A stretch of DNA of 64,000 nucleotides, from assembly GCA_965262565.1 (NCBI GenBank), contig CBDHFQ010000024.1, positions 62,001 through 126,000 on the forward strand, in the 5' to 3' direction. A model generated the notes under the pieces. The model was not told the DNA's origin. It saw only the letters and a list, made by a program, of their open reading frames with translations, and searched no databases. This DNA is from CBDHFQ01 sp965262565 (GTDB lineage: Bacteria > Bacteroidota > Bacteroidia > J057). The position numbers and the translations under genes were made by a program. The number at the start of each line of letters is the position of its first letter. Position 1 is the stretch's first letter. Below, in pieces: positions 55,429-63,545 of this stretch.

Positions 55429-56019
55429 GTGCCAGTAAATATGAAAATTTTTGCTATGAAAAGGATTTGTTCAAATTAGTTGGATAATCCTTTTATGAAA
55501 AGGTTTAATACCCGCCGATAATTTAGTCTTCCTAATTCTAGAGAAATCATCGATCATTCTCTGTGTACGTATATCACCAGTATACCTACGTATGATATCA
55601 GACAATTTCAAAAGCTCAATATTTTATACGTTTATTCTTATAAAATTTCACAACTGCAGATGGTCATTTCATCGCAGTCAAAGATCAATTAGCTTTAATT
55701 CTACCATAGTTTATGATTGAATACATTACTTTAGCGATCAAATCTTCAACCATTTGTAGCAACTTATTCCCAATTGAGATTGTTTGGTTTCATCTCTCGC
55801 CTAGTAGTTTTTGACAATTTAAATTCGATAAGCTATGTAGCTATTGCAGGTGGAGAAGCTTTGCTCGTTTCAAGATCAAAATGGAAGAATTTAATATATG
55901 AGATCTTTAATTAAGTATATTTTTTTACCCATAGATTCTTTTTATGAGATTCGTTGATTGTATAATTTTGTTTTCCATTTTATTAATGGGTAGATCATAA
56001 TCAAAGTTCGAAAGAAGCT
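55429..56019. other. Gene-free interval between regulator and hydrolase remnant
   Basis: No supported reading frame is seen in about 590 bp. A 7-bp hairpin (AAGGATT and AATCCTT, near 55469-55496) is present. Just before the remnant, TAATTTTG near 55965 resembles a -7 element. The interval may be decayed upstream sequence of the hydrolase gene. Confidence 0.5.
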
Positions 56020-56235
56020 ATGGTAACCCTCATACCCGATACTGACCCTAATGACGGGGCCACAGTAGAACATTTTCTATTTGAAGGAGGAAAAGAGGGA
56101 ACAGTAGTAGAACACTTTAAGGTAATAGATGGTGGTCATGATTGGTTTGGTTCCGAAGGAAATATGGATATTAATTCGAGTGAAGAGGCTTGGAAATTCT
56201 TCTCAACATATGATATATATGGTAGGATGAAGTAA
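56020..56235 (+). pseudogene. Remnant of a PHB-depolymerase/LpqC-like hydrolase (C-terminus)
   Basis: The 71-codon frame resembles only the end of exported alpha/beta hydrolases of the poly(3-hydroxybutyrate) depolymerase group: VEHFKVIDGGHDWFGSEG corresponds to the catalytic-His segment, and DINSSEEAWKFFSTYDIYG to the last helix. The nucleophile and acid parts, about 200 residues, are missing. It lies between the response regulator and its kinase on the opposite strand. Confidence 0.55.
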
Positions 56236-56358
56236 GATTAAATTCCATGATTCAGGCTTGACAGATTATCGATAATGATGAGTTGATATACACATCGAAT
56301 AAACCTATAAGTCTTGATACTTAATCCCAGGGTTGAAAGTTGACTTCATAAATACTCA

Positions 56359-57408
56359 TTATCCATTTTCATAAGGTTGGGGTTCCTGTTCCGTGATAGG
56401 GAGTTTCACGATAAAATAATGTTCATCTTGAAATATTTGAATATCCCTTTTTTTTAACAGTTTAAACCTGGCCGATAAATTTATTAATCCCGTTCCTGTA
56501 TGTTGAAATGCTTCTCTTCTTTTCTGAATCTGATTCCGAATAATCAGATGTTCACGTTCAGGAAGTATTTCGATTAATAGCGATTGTTTTTTAGAAATCA
56601 CATTATGCTTAATCGCATTTTCAACTAATAATTGTAATGAAAAAGAAGGAATCAATTTCTTTTTCCATATTTCCGGTATACCTATTTCGATCTCTAACTT
56701 TTCACCAAATCGCTCTTTCTGTAAAAAAAAGTAGCTTTCTAAATATTCCAATTCCTGTTGGATGGTAATGAGATCTTCTTCACTACGTTGTAGCGTAGAA
56801 CGGAGTAGCCAGGACAATTGATCGACAAAAGGCAAGGCACGATCTGATTTCTGACGAATCAACGCTGTTAAGGAATTTAAGGCATTAAATAAAAAATGGG
56901 GATTAATTTGTGTCCGTAAAGCTTCTAACTGATGCTGAAGGGCTTTTTGTTTAGCTTGTTCTTTTTCTAATAGATTTTGCTGCTGCTGGAAGTAAAGATT
57001 GATGAAGCGAGCAAGTAACAGTAACACAGGATGTATGATCAAGTAGTTTATTAATGTCGACCCGAACAAGTATCTAGCCTCTAGTAGGGTATTTGTTACC
57101 ATATTTAGCTTCAATATGGTAGAAGCAATCACGCCTGATACAAAAATCCCCCAATTGATTACAATATTGAACAACTTCTTTTTACCAGAGGAGTAAGAAA
57201 ACCCTTTATCTTTCCATAATAAATTAAAACTTAATAATAGACATGCATAACAGAACATGATAATCATCCTTAAGATGAGTATCCTCATCGTCAACCCAAA
57301 TGAAGCAGCTAAACTATTATCTGCCAGAGCTATCACCAGACGCTGAAAATTCATGAGAATGGTGACCGAGAAGGCACCCAGAAAGATAATATAAGATTTA
57401 TATTTCAA
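56359..57408 (-). CDS. LytS-type sensor histidine kinase
   Basis: The 349-residue inner-membrane kinase has four membrane helices (about 5-135), a coiled-coil linker rich in Gln and Lys, and a His_kinase domain with phospho-acceptor His171 (QINPHFLFNALNSL). The ATP-binding part contains LLVENAIKHN and GTGLINLSARF. It lacks a large periplasmic sensor and is likely to sense a membrane or membrane-soluble signal. It should act on the LytTR regulator at 54658. Confidence 0.93.
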   Translation of the reverse strand: MKYKSYIIFLGAFSVTILMNFQRLVIALADNSLAASFGLTMRILILRMIIMFCYACLLLSFNLLWKDKGFSYSSGKKKLFNIVINWGIFVSGVIASTILKLNMVTNTLLEARYLFGSTLINYLIIHPVLLLLARFINLYFQQQQNLLEKEQAKQKALQHQLEALRTQINPHFLFNALNSLTALIRQKSDRALPFVDQLSWLLRSTLQRSEEDLITIQQELEYLESYFFLQKERFGEKLEIEIGIPEIWKKKLIPSFSLQLLVENAIKHNVISKKQSLLIEILPEREHLIIRNQIQKRREAFQHTGTGLINLSARFKLLKKRDIQIFQDEHYFIVKLPITEQEPQPYENG

Positions 57409-57592
57409 CGCCTATCATTGATACATTTATATTAATAATTGAGCCGTTCCCAAAGTGATAAAGTAATCGAATTTCTGCATCAACTCAGGAGCATCATTTT
57501 CTCAAGCTAAACTATACATAATTACATGCTATTCACTTTCTAAATCTTCTACAACTCAATGAATCAATTTATAGTCAAATCATCACTTAGGA

Positions 57593-58318
57593 CTAATTGC
57601 GAATGCGTTCTCTCCTTTCCCGTTTGTCTTCTCGACGTTCGCTACGATCTTCTTTTTGTTCTACTTTATCTTCAGCCAGTTCTGCCTTAGTAGCCGCAAT
57701 GTCTGCTTCCATGGTTTGAATAAATTCATTCATCAATTTAATGTTGGCTAAAGCTTTTTCCTTCGCAGACGGTTCAAAAGAAAAAGTAAATACTTTTAAT
57801 GTATTCAAAATTTGTCTTTGGCGTTCTGTACGAGCAATTTGATTTTGTAAATCTGTCTGGTCATCCTTTGCATCTCTTGTATCGTCTCGTTTATCTCTTT
57901 TGTCGTCTCTCAAATCTCTTCCATCACCTACATCTCCATCCCTGGTAGCCCTATCTATTCGTGAACGGCGAACTTCTCTGTTTGAAGAATTTTTCTCATT
58001 AATACTTTGAGATAATTCTTGTTTATCTTGTGCAATTTTTCGCTCACTCTGTTCAACTTCTCGCTGCATATCTGTAACGATATCTCCTTTTAATGAAATC
58101 ACCTTTTCAGAGACTTTGTTATTATAAGCACCTGTAAATGCTTCTACTTTTGTTTTGAAAGCAGCGAGTTGAGCTATGTCTTTTTCCAGTTGCTCCTGAC
58201 CCACTTCAATGGCTTTTTGATTAGTTGCCGCCTCTTTAGAGTTTTGGATAACCTGAGTATGGCCAATATTTGTAAGTATGACTGCAAAAAGGGTAAGCAT
58301 CATCATTAAGTTCTTCAT
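57593..58318 (-). CDS. Exported coiled-coil protein with charged low-complexity region
   Basis: The 241-residue protein has a signal peptide (cleavage near NIGHT-QVI). Its body is predicted coiled coil. The middle (about 118-150) is an alternating Arg/Asp polyampholyte (GDGRDLRDDKRDKRDD), and the tail is also charged (KEDRSERREDKRERRER). No family is recognised. Envelope location is likely. The low complexity suggests a flexible or cell-wall-binding role, which is speculation. Confidence 0.65.
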   Translation of the reverse strand: MKNLMMMLTLFAVILTNIGHTQVIQNSKEAATNQKAIEVGQEQLEKDIAQLAAFKTKVEAFTGAYNNKVSEKVISLKGDIVTDMQREVEQSERKIAQDKQELSQSINEKNSSNREVRRSRIDRATRDGDVGDGRDLRDDKRDKRDDTRDAKDDQTDLQNQIARTERQRQILNTLKVFTFSFEPSAKEKALANIKLMNEFIQTMEADIAATKAELAEDKVEQKEDRSERREDKRERRERIRN

Positions 58319-58678
58319 TTGTTTTGATGGTTGGATTAATGATTAATTATTTTAACAAATTTTTTATTCAATTTAACCAGGAGTTGTGTTCCTCTCATGG
58401 GCTTTATTATAACCAATATAATACATTCTAATTATCAACTCCATTGTATTTTTAAAGTAGAGAATTTGTGAATGCATTACAGGAACAATCAACGTAAAGT
58501 ACCCTCATTTTAACACACCAGTGCCACCTCCTGCATAAGATAAACGCATGTCATTTTTAGCTTCAGTAATATCCATAAGCTCAATTAATTTTCAAATCTA
58601 CATTTTTTGAAAAAGGCAAAGTGAATAATAATGGATATATCCAATTACATAAGCTAAATCACAAAGCTCTCCAGAAAA
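58319..58678. other. Intergenic interval with a possible small gene remnant
   Basis: On the minus strand 58576-58505 encodes 23 codons (MDITEAKNDMRLSYAGGGTG then VLK and stop). The phrase resembles the start of certain small membrane proteins, where a hydrophobic GVLVSGLVW-like helix should follow, but here it ends at once. The family is uncertain. The rest of the 360 bp shows nothing I can support. Confidence 0.3.
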
Positions 58679-59497
58679 CTAATCATACAATGTACTCATC
58701 CAAATCGTTAAGTTCCTCTCTGGATAATTCAATATAGTAATTAAATCATCTGCCGCAATCCCTGCAGGATTCATTATAGTGCCAGGAACTCCCTTAAACG
58801 ATACAAGCTCTAACATGATGTCCTCACCTGATGGTATATCTTGAAAGGAATAATTTCTCTGATAGTATTCAATATAAGCAGTTGTTTGTTCCAGCATGCT
58901 ATCGAAACTAAACCAATTTCCGGGATCGAGGCGGTAAAACCAGATGTCGAAAGTAACAGCTGAAAGCGTAGTATCTTGGAATCGTTCAAGGTGAGCTTCT
59001 TTTACACCAGTAATAGCTGATTCCGCAAGGCTTTCCACTACTTCCTCCTCCTGGGCAATTTCCGCAAGCTTTTCTGACACGAGCGTCCGATAAGCAGTAT
59101 CATTGAACGATAATTCTTCAAATAGTTCTTTATCTTCGATAGGGAATTCGAAAAACCAGACAGGCCAATTTTCTGGATAAATGATATTGTTTGCGTATAG
59201 GTTATTACGGAATGCCTCAGCGGCCGTTCTACCGAAAGTGTAAGTCAAATCCTTCCAGGTACCCTGACCAAATCCAGAGATTGCATCCAATTGATCCAAA
59301 TTATCAAATCGATTGAATTCTTGCTCGGAGCGGGTTTTTAGGATACGCGATGCAAGGGTAGGACCAATCGTACCTCCCGGTCCATCGGAAGGGTCATCTT
59401 GAATGACCGAATTAGTGATATCACTGACTTGCTGTACATTATTGAAAAAGTTGAGGATCCGCGCCGCCACGCTACTAGGAATATCTTGAGGGTTCAT
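58679..59497 (-). CDS. Uncharacterised protein with helix-hairpin-helix-like N-terminus
   Basis: I do not recognise a named family. The 272-residue protein has no signal peptide. Two N-terminal segments (SSVAARILNFFNNVQQVSDI, and ASRILKTRSEQEFNRFDNLDQL with DAISGFGQG) resemble helix-hairpin-helix motifs as seen in ComEA-type proteins. The remaining two-thirds (about 100-272) is acidic, with aromatic-rich segments such as WPVWFFEFPIEDKELFEEL. A DNA-related role is possible but unproven. Confidence 0.55.
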   Translation of the reverse strand: MNPQDIPSSVAARILNFFNNVQQVSDITNSVIQDDPSDGPGGTIGPTLASRILKTRSEQEFNRFDNLDQLDAISGFGQGTWKDLTYTFGRTAAEAFRNNLYANNIIYPENWPVWFFEFPIEDKELFEELSFNDTAYRTLVSEKLAEIAQEEEVVESLAESAITGVKEAHLERFQDTTLSAVTFDIWFYRLDPGNWFSFDSMLEQTTAYIEYYQRNYSFQDIPSGEDIMLELVSFKGVPGTIMNPAGIAADDLITILNYPERNLTIWMSTLYD

Positions 59498-59615
59498 GTT
59501 TGTTAGTTGTTGTGGTAATTATTGGCAGATAAGTTATAATATTTTTTCTGTAAAGGTGACGCGCTCATGCATTTTTAAAAGTCCTTTGTAAAATTATATC
59601 GGTAAAAAATGCGCC

Positions 59616-59996
59616 TTAAAATTTACTGCTGTCAAATTGGCCAGGATAATAATCCATACTTTTTCTGATAACCTCTGTGTTTTCCTTCCCTATGAGTTTT
59701 TCACAAACATATAATCCCACATCTAAGGATGAGGCAACAGCTCCACCTGTAATAACATTATTGTCTTCTACGATTCTATCCTTAGACACCACTTTACAGT
59801 ACTTATTTAGCGTTTCATATTCATTATAATTCGTAGTAGCAATTTTTCCCTCCAAAAATCCGGCTGAACCAAGTAACAAACTGCCCGTGCAGACGGATAC
59901 CTTATATTCTGTATCCTGGGCAGTTTTCAACCATTGTGTAAATTCTTTATCGAATTGTAGCGGTCTTGTTCCATATCCTCCGGGGATTATGATCAT
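59616..59996 (-). pseudogene. DJ-1/PfpI family protein, 5'-truncated
   Basis: The 126 codons from the ATG at 59996 give MIIIPGGYGTR, SVCTGSLLLGSAGFL (Cys nucleophile elbow) and GAVASSLDVGLYVCEKLIG, which is the C-terminal two-thirds of a DJ-1/PfpI protein. The frame stays open upstream as NGSIRSIDKITPDLSPYD, matching residues about 45-60 of the family, but then runs into the end of the HxlR gene. The first 45 residues are lost, so the fold is incomplete. It could still be translated by re-initiation after the HxlR stop. Confidence 0.7.
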
Positions 59997-60037
59997 ATCA
60001 TAAGGAGATAAATCCGGTGTAATTTTATCAATGCTTC

Positions 60038-60442
60038 TTATTGATCCATTATTCCTTTGATAAATCCTTCTTTGTTAGCTTTCATAAAATCAAGTTGTTC
60101 ATTAGATGCCAATTCTGTATTAAATTCCCTAACATGAGCATCACTCCATAAAGCTAATTCTACAAGGATTGGAGTTAATGCCATCCCTTTTGAGGTCAAA
60201 CGATAAATGTTACTCTTCTTATTATCGGGCAATTTTTCTTTGGTAATGATCTTAAATTCTTCAAGCATCTTCAAGCGAGATGATAGGATGTTAGTCGCAA
60301 TGGCTTCATCACTTTCAGTAAAGTCCTTAAACGTCTTCTTTCCTTCCAACAATATCTGCTTCACTATAACCAATGTCCACTTGTCACCCAAGATATCTAA
60401 GGCGGAAGTAATGGGGCAATCACATCTAAATTTATCATTCAT
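60038..60442 (-). CDS. HxlR-family transcriptional regulator
   Basis: The 134-residue protein is a winged-helix regulator. The HxlR start is clear: CDCPITSALDILGDKWTLV, followed by GKKTFKDFTES, ILSSRLKMLEEFKIITKEK and YRLTSKGMALTPIL. Such regulators often sense reactive or redox compounds through a Cys near the start (Cys7, Cys9). An inverted repeat over its own promoter suggests self-control. It is directly joined to the truncated DJ-1 gene. Confidence 0.93.
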   Translation of the reverse strand: MNDKFRCDCPITSALDILGDKWTLVIVKQILLEGKKTFKDFTESDEAIATNILSSRLKMLEEFKIITKEKLPDNKKSNIYRLTSKGMALTPILVELALWSDAHVREFNTELASNEQLDFMKANKEGFIKGIMDQ

Positions 60443-60470
60443 GTTCGTTCTCTACTAACACTACTGAAAA

Positions 60471-60489
60471 AAGTTAACAAAAATAACTT
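60471..60489. promoter_or_regulatory. Candidate HxlR operator over the hxlR promoter
   Basis: AAGTTA and TAACTT are perfect 6-bp inverted arms with a 7-bp spacer. They overlap a minus-strand TATTTTTG (60485-60478) that matches the -7 consensus, 36 bp upstream of the HxlR ATG. This is consistent with autoregulation, but there is no direct evidence. Confidence 0.4.
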
Positions 60490-60683
60490 AACATAACCTA
60501 TTACATAAATTTGCTTTCAAATCAAAAGTAATAATTTTTATTCAATGAATTAAAAGAGTAAACAAAAAGTTTATTAACACCATGAATACATAGCATATTC
60601 GCATATTCATTTTTCGGCGATCTATGATGTTCGCCCATACCTTGAAAGACAAAATTGAAAGATGAAGGTCTGAAAATAAATAG

Positions 60684-60733
60684 AGCACGGATACATATTA
60701 TTTATAGTTGGAAAATAATATGTATCACGTGCT
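60684..60733 (-). terminator. Long hairpin downstream of the VOC gene
   Basis: AGCACG plus ATACATATTATTT pairs with AAATAATATGTAT plus CGTGCT, with a one-base bulge, giving about 19 bp of stem. It lies 50-100 bp beyond the VOC stop on the minus strand. It may act as a terminator or be the trace of an inverted-repeat element. The rest of the 343-bp gap 60443-60785 holds no supported gene. Confidence 0.5.
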
Positions 60734-60785
60734 ACCTCTTTTTATAGAAACTGTGAAAGACTTATAAACAATGGAAAATGTTCAT

Positions 60786-61175
60786 TTACCCCTTGTATCC
60801 ATGAAATTCAGTAATGGTTAAAAAGTACCCATCAGGATCTCTGAGGGAAAACTCTTTTTTCGTCGAGTTTGGGTTTAAGTGGACCTCTTCTTCAACAGAA
60901 TAACCTAAATTTCGCACATTTTGTCTTATTTCTCCCAGGTGTTCTGTCCTAAGGTAAAGGATAAGGCCATTTCCAGGAGTTATACGTTGATCTATCATAG
61001 TAGGATGTTCGTGTTCTCCCCATGTGTGTAGACATATTAATACTTCATCATGTTCATCAACGAGAATGTCAAACGCTTTACCTCCATGCATACTTCTGCA
61101 ATTCAATACAGATTGGTACCATTTAGAACTGGCCTCAACATCCTTTACAGCGATGATTGGATCTATTTTCGCCAT
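60786..61175 (-). CDS. VOC (glyoxalase/bleomycin-resistance) family protein
   Basis: The 129-residue protein is a single-chain VOC metalloprotein or binding protein (IIAVKDVEASSKWYQSVLNC, LILYLRTEHLGEIRQNVRNL, FSLRDPDGYFLTITEF). The VOC fold supports isomerases, dioxygenases and drug-binding proteins; the activity is unknown. No signal peptide. It is one of a minus-strand series with the HxlR and cupin genes, though long gaps separate them. Confidence 0.88.
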   Translation of the reverse strand: MAKIDPIIAVKDVEASSKWYQSVLNCRSMHGGKAFDILVDEHDEVLICLHTWGEHEHPTMIDQRITPGNGLILYLRTEHLGEIRQNVRNLGYSVEEEVHLNPNSTKKEFSLRDPDGYFLTITEFHGYKG

Positions 61176-61351
61176 ATTAATAGCTTGTCTCCTTTACTAG
61201 CTTTTCTTCCAATAAATTGCGATTATATAAATCGATTTTATTTTTGAAATTAATGTTAATTTAGAAAAACTTATTTCAATTATAAATTGCTGTTGGCTAA
61301 AAAGAATTCCTTGGGTTTTCGAAACACCTTCGCTTTCGACATGTTATCTTA

Positions 61352-61786
61352 TCAAGATTCATAGACATCGAACTCCTCTGATAAAGATGTCATTAGACTT
61401 TCGTTGGCAAAATCTTCATCTGTAAGTTTCGATAGTCTTTCAAGATATTGATCGAACTGACCATTTTTAAAAATGGTTAGCATTTTCCCGCCTTTTTCAC
61501 ATCTTGCCTCATGCCAAACATTAGGTGGGACAGTAATGGTATCCCCAGGTTTAGCTATAATCGACTCATCATCGAATATTAATTTGACTTCTCCTTCAAG
61601 AATGTAAAAAACCTCTGTCATTATTTTGTGGTGGTGTCTTCCCAGATGAAAACCTGGTTTTAAGGTATCCTCAACAAAACACAATTCACCATTCGTATTT
61701 CTGGAAGAAAGTTTAATAAAACAGTGATCTTGGGAGTAGTTATAATTTTCGCCTTCTCCACTTCGGATAATTTCTTTCTTTTTCAT
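61352..61786 (-). CDS. Cupin-domain protein
   Basis: The protein is about 144 residues from the ATG at 61786; an upstream ATG at 61825 would add 13 residues of unclear value. It is a small cupin with the first metal motif GRHHHKIMTEVFYILEGEVKL (split as GRHHHKIMTEV and FYILEGEVKL) and the second GDTITVPPNVWHEARC. It could be a metal-binding enzyme or sensor; the substrate is unknown. Confidence 0.85.
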   Translation of the reverse strand: MKKKEIIRSGEGENYNYSQDHCFIKLSSRNTNGELCFVEDTLKPGFHLGRHHHKIMTEVFYILEGEVKLIFDDESIIAKPGDTITVPPNVWHEARCEKGGKMLTIFKNGQFDQYLERLSKLTDEDFANESLMTSLSEEFDVYES

Positions 61787-61966
61787 TTCAATTTCTTTAT
61801 TCTTATTCGATGCTATATTGAACAAATAGGGCCAGATTACTTAAAAATCGTCTTATTCGAGGAGCTGAAAGATCCATTTTAAACGTAACACCTGAGTGAA
61901 ATAACCAGTAAAAAGCTTTAAATGATTATACTGGAGGATCTTCAAAACTGAAGTAAAAATGGCTGA

Positions 61967-63439
61967 CTAAAACTTACCATTATTATTTTTCCATTCAGAT
62001 TTCGGTGGGATAGGTGAAATAACATCCCAATGTTCTACAATTTGTCCATTTTCTAATCTAAATAAATCGTAGAATGCAGTGTGCTCACCTTTGCCAAATT
62101 TCCCTTCGCTCATGCTCAGCACAAAGTTTCCCTGTCCTAGTACTTTATGAAGTTTTGTATATTCCATTACCATTCCATTTTCTGCAAAATACTTCATTGC
62201 CGCTCCAAAACCGTCTAATCCGTCTGCTACCGAAGGATTGTGCTGCATATATTTGGTAGGGTTAATGTAGGTAGCGACCTTGTCCATTTCATTATTAAGT
62301 AACACTTTCTCAATGAATTCTTTCACTGTATTTTTATTGGCTTCCGTCTTATCTATATCAGTTATTTCTGTATCGCCATCAAACTGAGTCCTTCCACTTG
62401 AATTTGGTGGTTGTATGTCGATGAGATTATCCCAATGCTCTACGATTTGTCCATCTTCAAATCGAAAAACATCAAAACCGGCTTTGGGCCCAAAAAAATC
62501 GTACTCAGTATGGGTAAATACGTAATTCCCATCTTCGAAAGCACGAATAACATTTGCTTTAAACCCCTGTGGAGGAGCATGTTGCATAGCTTCTCCAAAG
62601 CCTTCCAATCCATCTGCAACAGATAGGTTGTGCTGTGTGTATTTATTCGGGTTGATGTAGGAAATAGGAGTTTGATCTCCTGTATTAAAACTGTTCAATA
62701 AAGCGATTACTTTGTCTTTGTTAGATAATTCCATTTTTTCGTCTTTTAATGAATTTAGCGTTTGATAACGTCCCATATCAATAGATGATGGTTCCATCAT
62801 CCCTATAAACTCTTTAGATATTGTGTTTTCCATAAATGGCTGTAATGCCGCATCAGAATTGGATTTTTTGTCCCAATACACAGCTACAATCTGCTTTCCA
62901 TCTTCATTAATTCCAGTAATCCTTTGTAAAAAACCACCTTGTTTAGAGGTAAAGCCGGTTTCTACTTGTTTATTTATGGTATTAAAGGATTCAATATCAA
63001 TGTCTGACTTAGTATCAAATGACATAATCTCGATGAATTCAGCATTACTCGCTATAAAGTCATCATCAATCATATAACGGGACATCTCCATAGAAGCACC
63101 TTCAATCATAGAAGCATAATCTGCAACAGATGTATCAGCCATAAATTTTTTCATGGAGGCCTCAGCATCAGCAATATTATCCCAATAAACCACTACGAGG
63201 TATTCTCCATCTTCATTCATTCCGCTCTGACGTCTAATAAAGCCTGGTTGTTTACTTGTAAATTGATTTTCAACTTCTGCGTCTAATTTGTTGAAAGTAA
63301 TATGGTTTGTCGTAGACTTTGGTTTAAAGCTCGTAACTTCTAATACCGATTTACTGCTATTGCAACTGGAAAAGGAAAGAAATGTGATAATGGCAATGGC
63401 TCTAAACTTGTTAAAGCTTAACCTGGAATACTTCATCAT
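61967..63439 (-). CDS. Lipoprotein with doubled ABM-like and doubled SnoaL-like domains
   Basis: The 490-residue protein has a lipobox (SFSSC at Cys26). Two ABM-like ferredoxin-fold units follow: NQFTSKQPGFIRRQSGMNED with YLVVVYWDN, and TGFTSKQGGFLQRITGINED with QIVAVYWDK. Then two SnoaL-like units occur: NPNKYTQHNLSVADGLEGFG with FRFEDGQIVEHWDNL, and NPTKYMQHNPSVADGLDGFG with FRLENGQIVEHWDVI. This double-double layout suggests fusion of two stress-type domain families. The ligand is unknown. Envelope-facing by its lipid anchor. Confidence 0.85.
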   Translation of the reverse strand: MMKYSRLSFNKFRAIAIITFLSFSSCNSSKSVLEVTSFKPKSTTNHITFNKLDAEVENQFTSKQPGFIRRQSGMNEDGEYLVVVYWDNIADAEASMKKFMADTSVADYASMIEGASMEMSRYMIDDDFIASNAEFIEIMSFDTKSDIDIESFNTINKQVETGFTSKQGGFLQRITGINEDGKQIVAVYWDKKSNSDAALQPFMENTISKEFIGMMEPSSIDMGRYQTLNSLKDEKMELSNKDKVIALLNSFNTGDQTPISYINPNKYTQHNLSVADGLEGFGEAMQHAPPQGFKANVIRAFEDGNYVFTHTEYDFFGPKAGFDVFRFEDGQIVEHWDNLIDIQPPNSSGRTQFDGDTEITDIDKTEANKNTVKEFIEKVLLNNEMDKVATYINPTKYMQHNPSVADGLDGFGAAMKYFAENGMVMEYTKLHKVLGQGNFVLSMSEGKFGKGEHTAFYDLFRLENGQIVEHWDVISPIPPKSEWKNNNGKF

Positions 63440-63545
63440 TTTTACATTTAATATGTAATGCGTTTCTTGCCGCTAAATTATGCGGGTTCTATCGTTTAAT
63501 CATTATCAAAATGATGATAAAAATAGTAAAAGTGTAACCGAGCGA

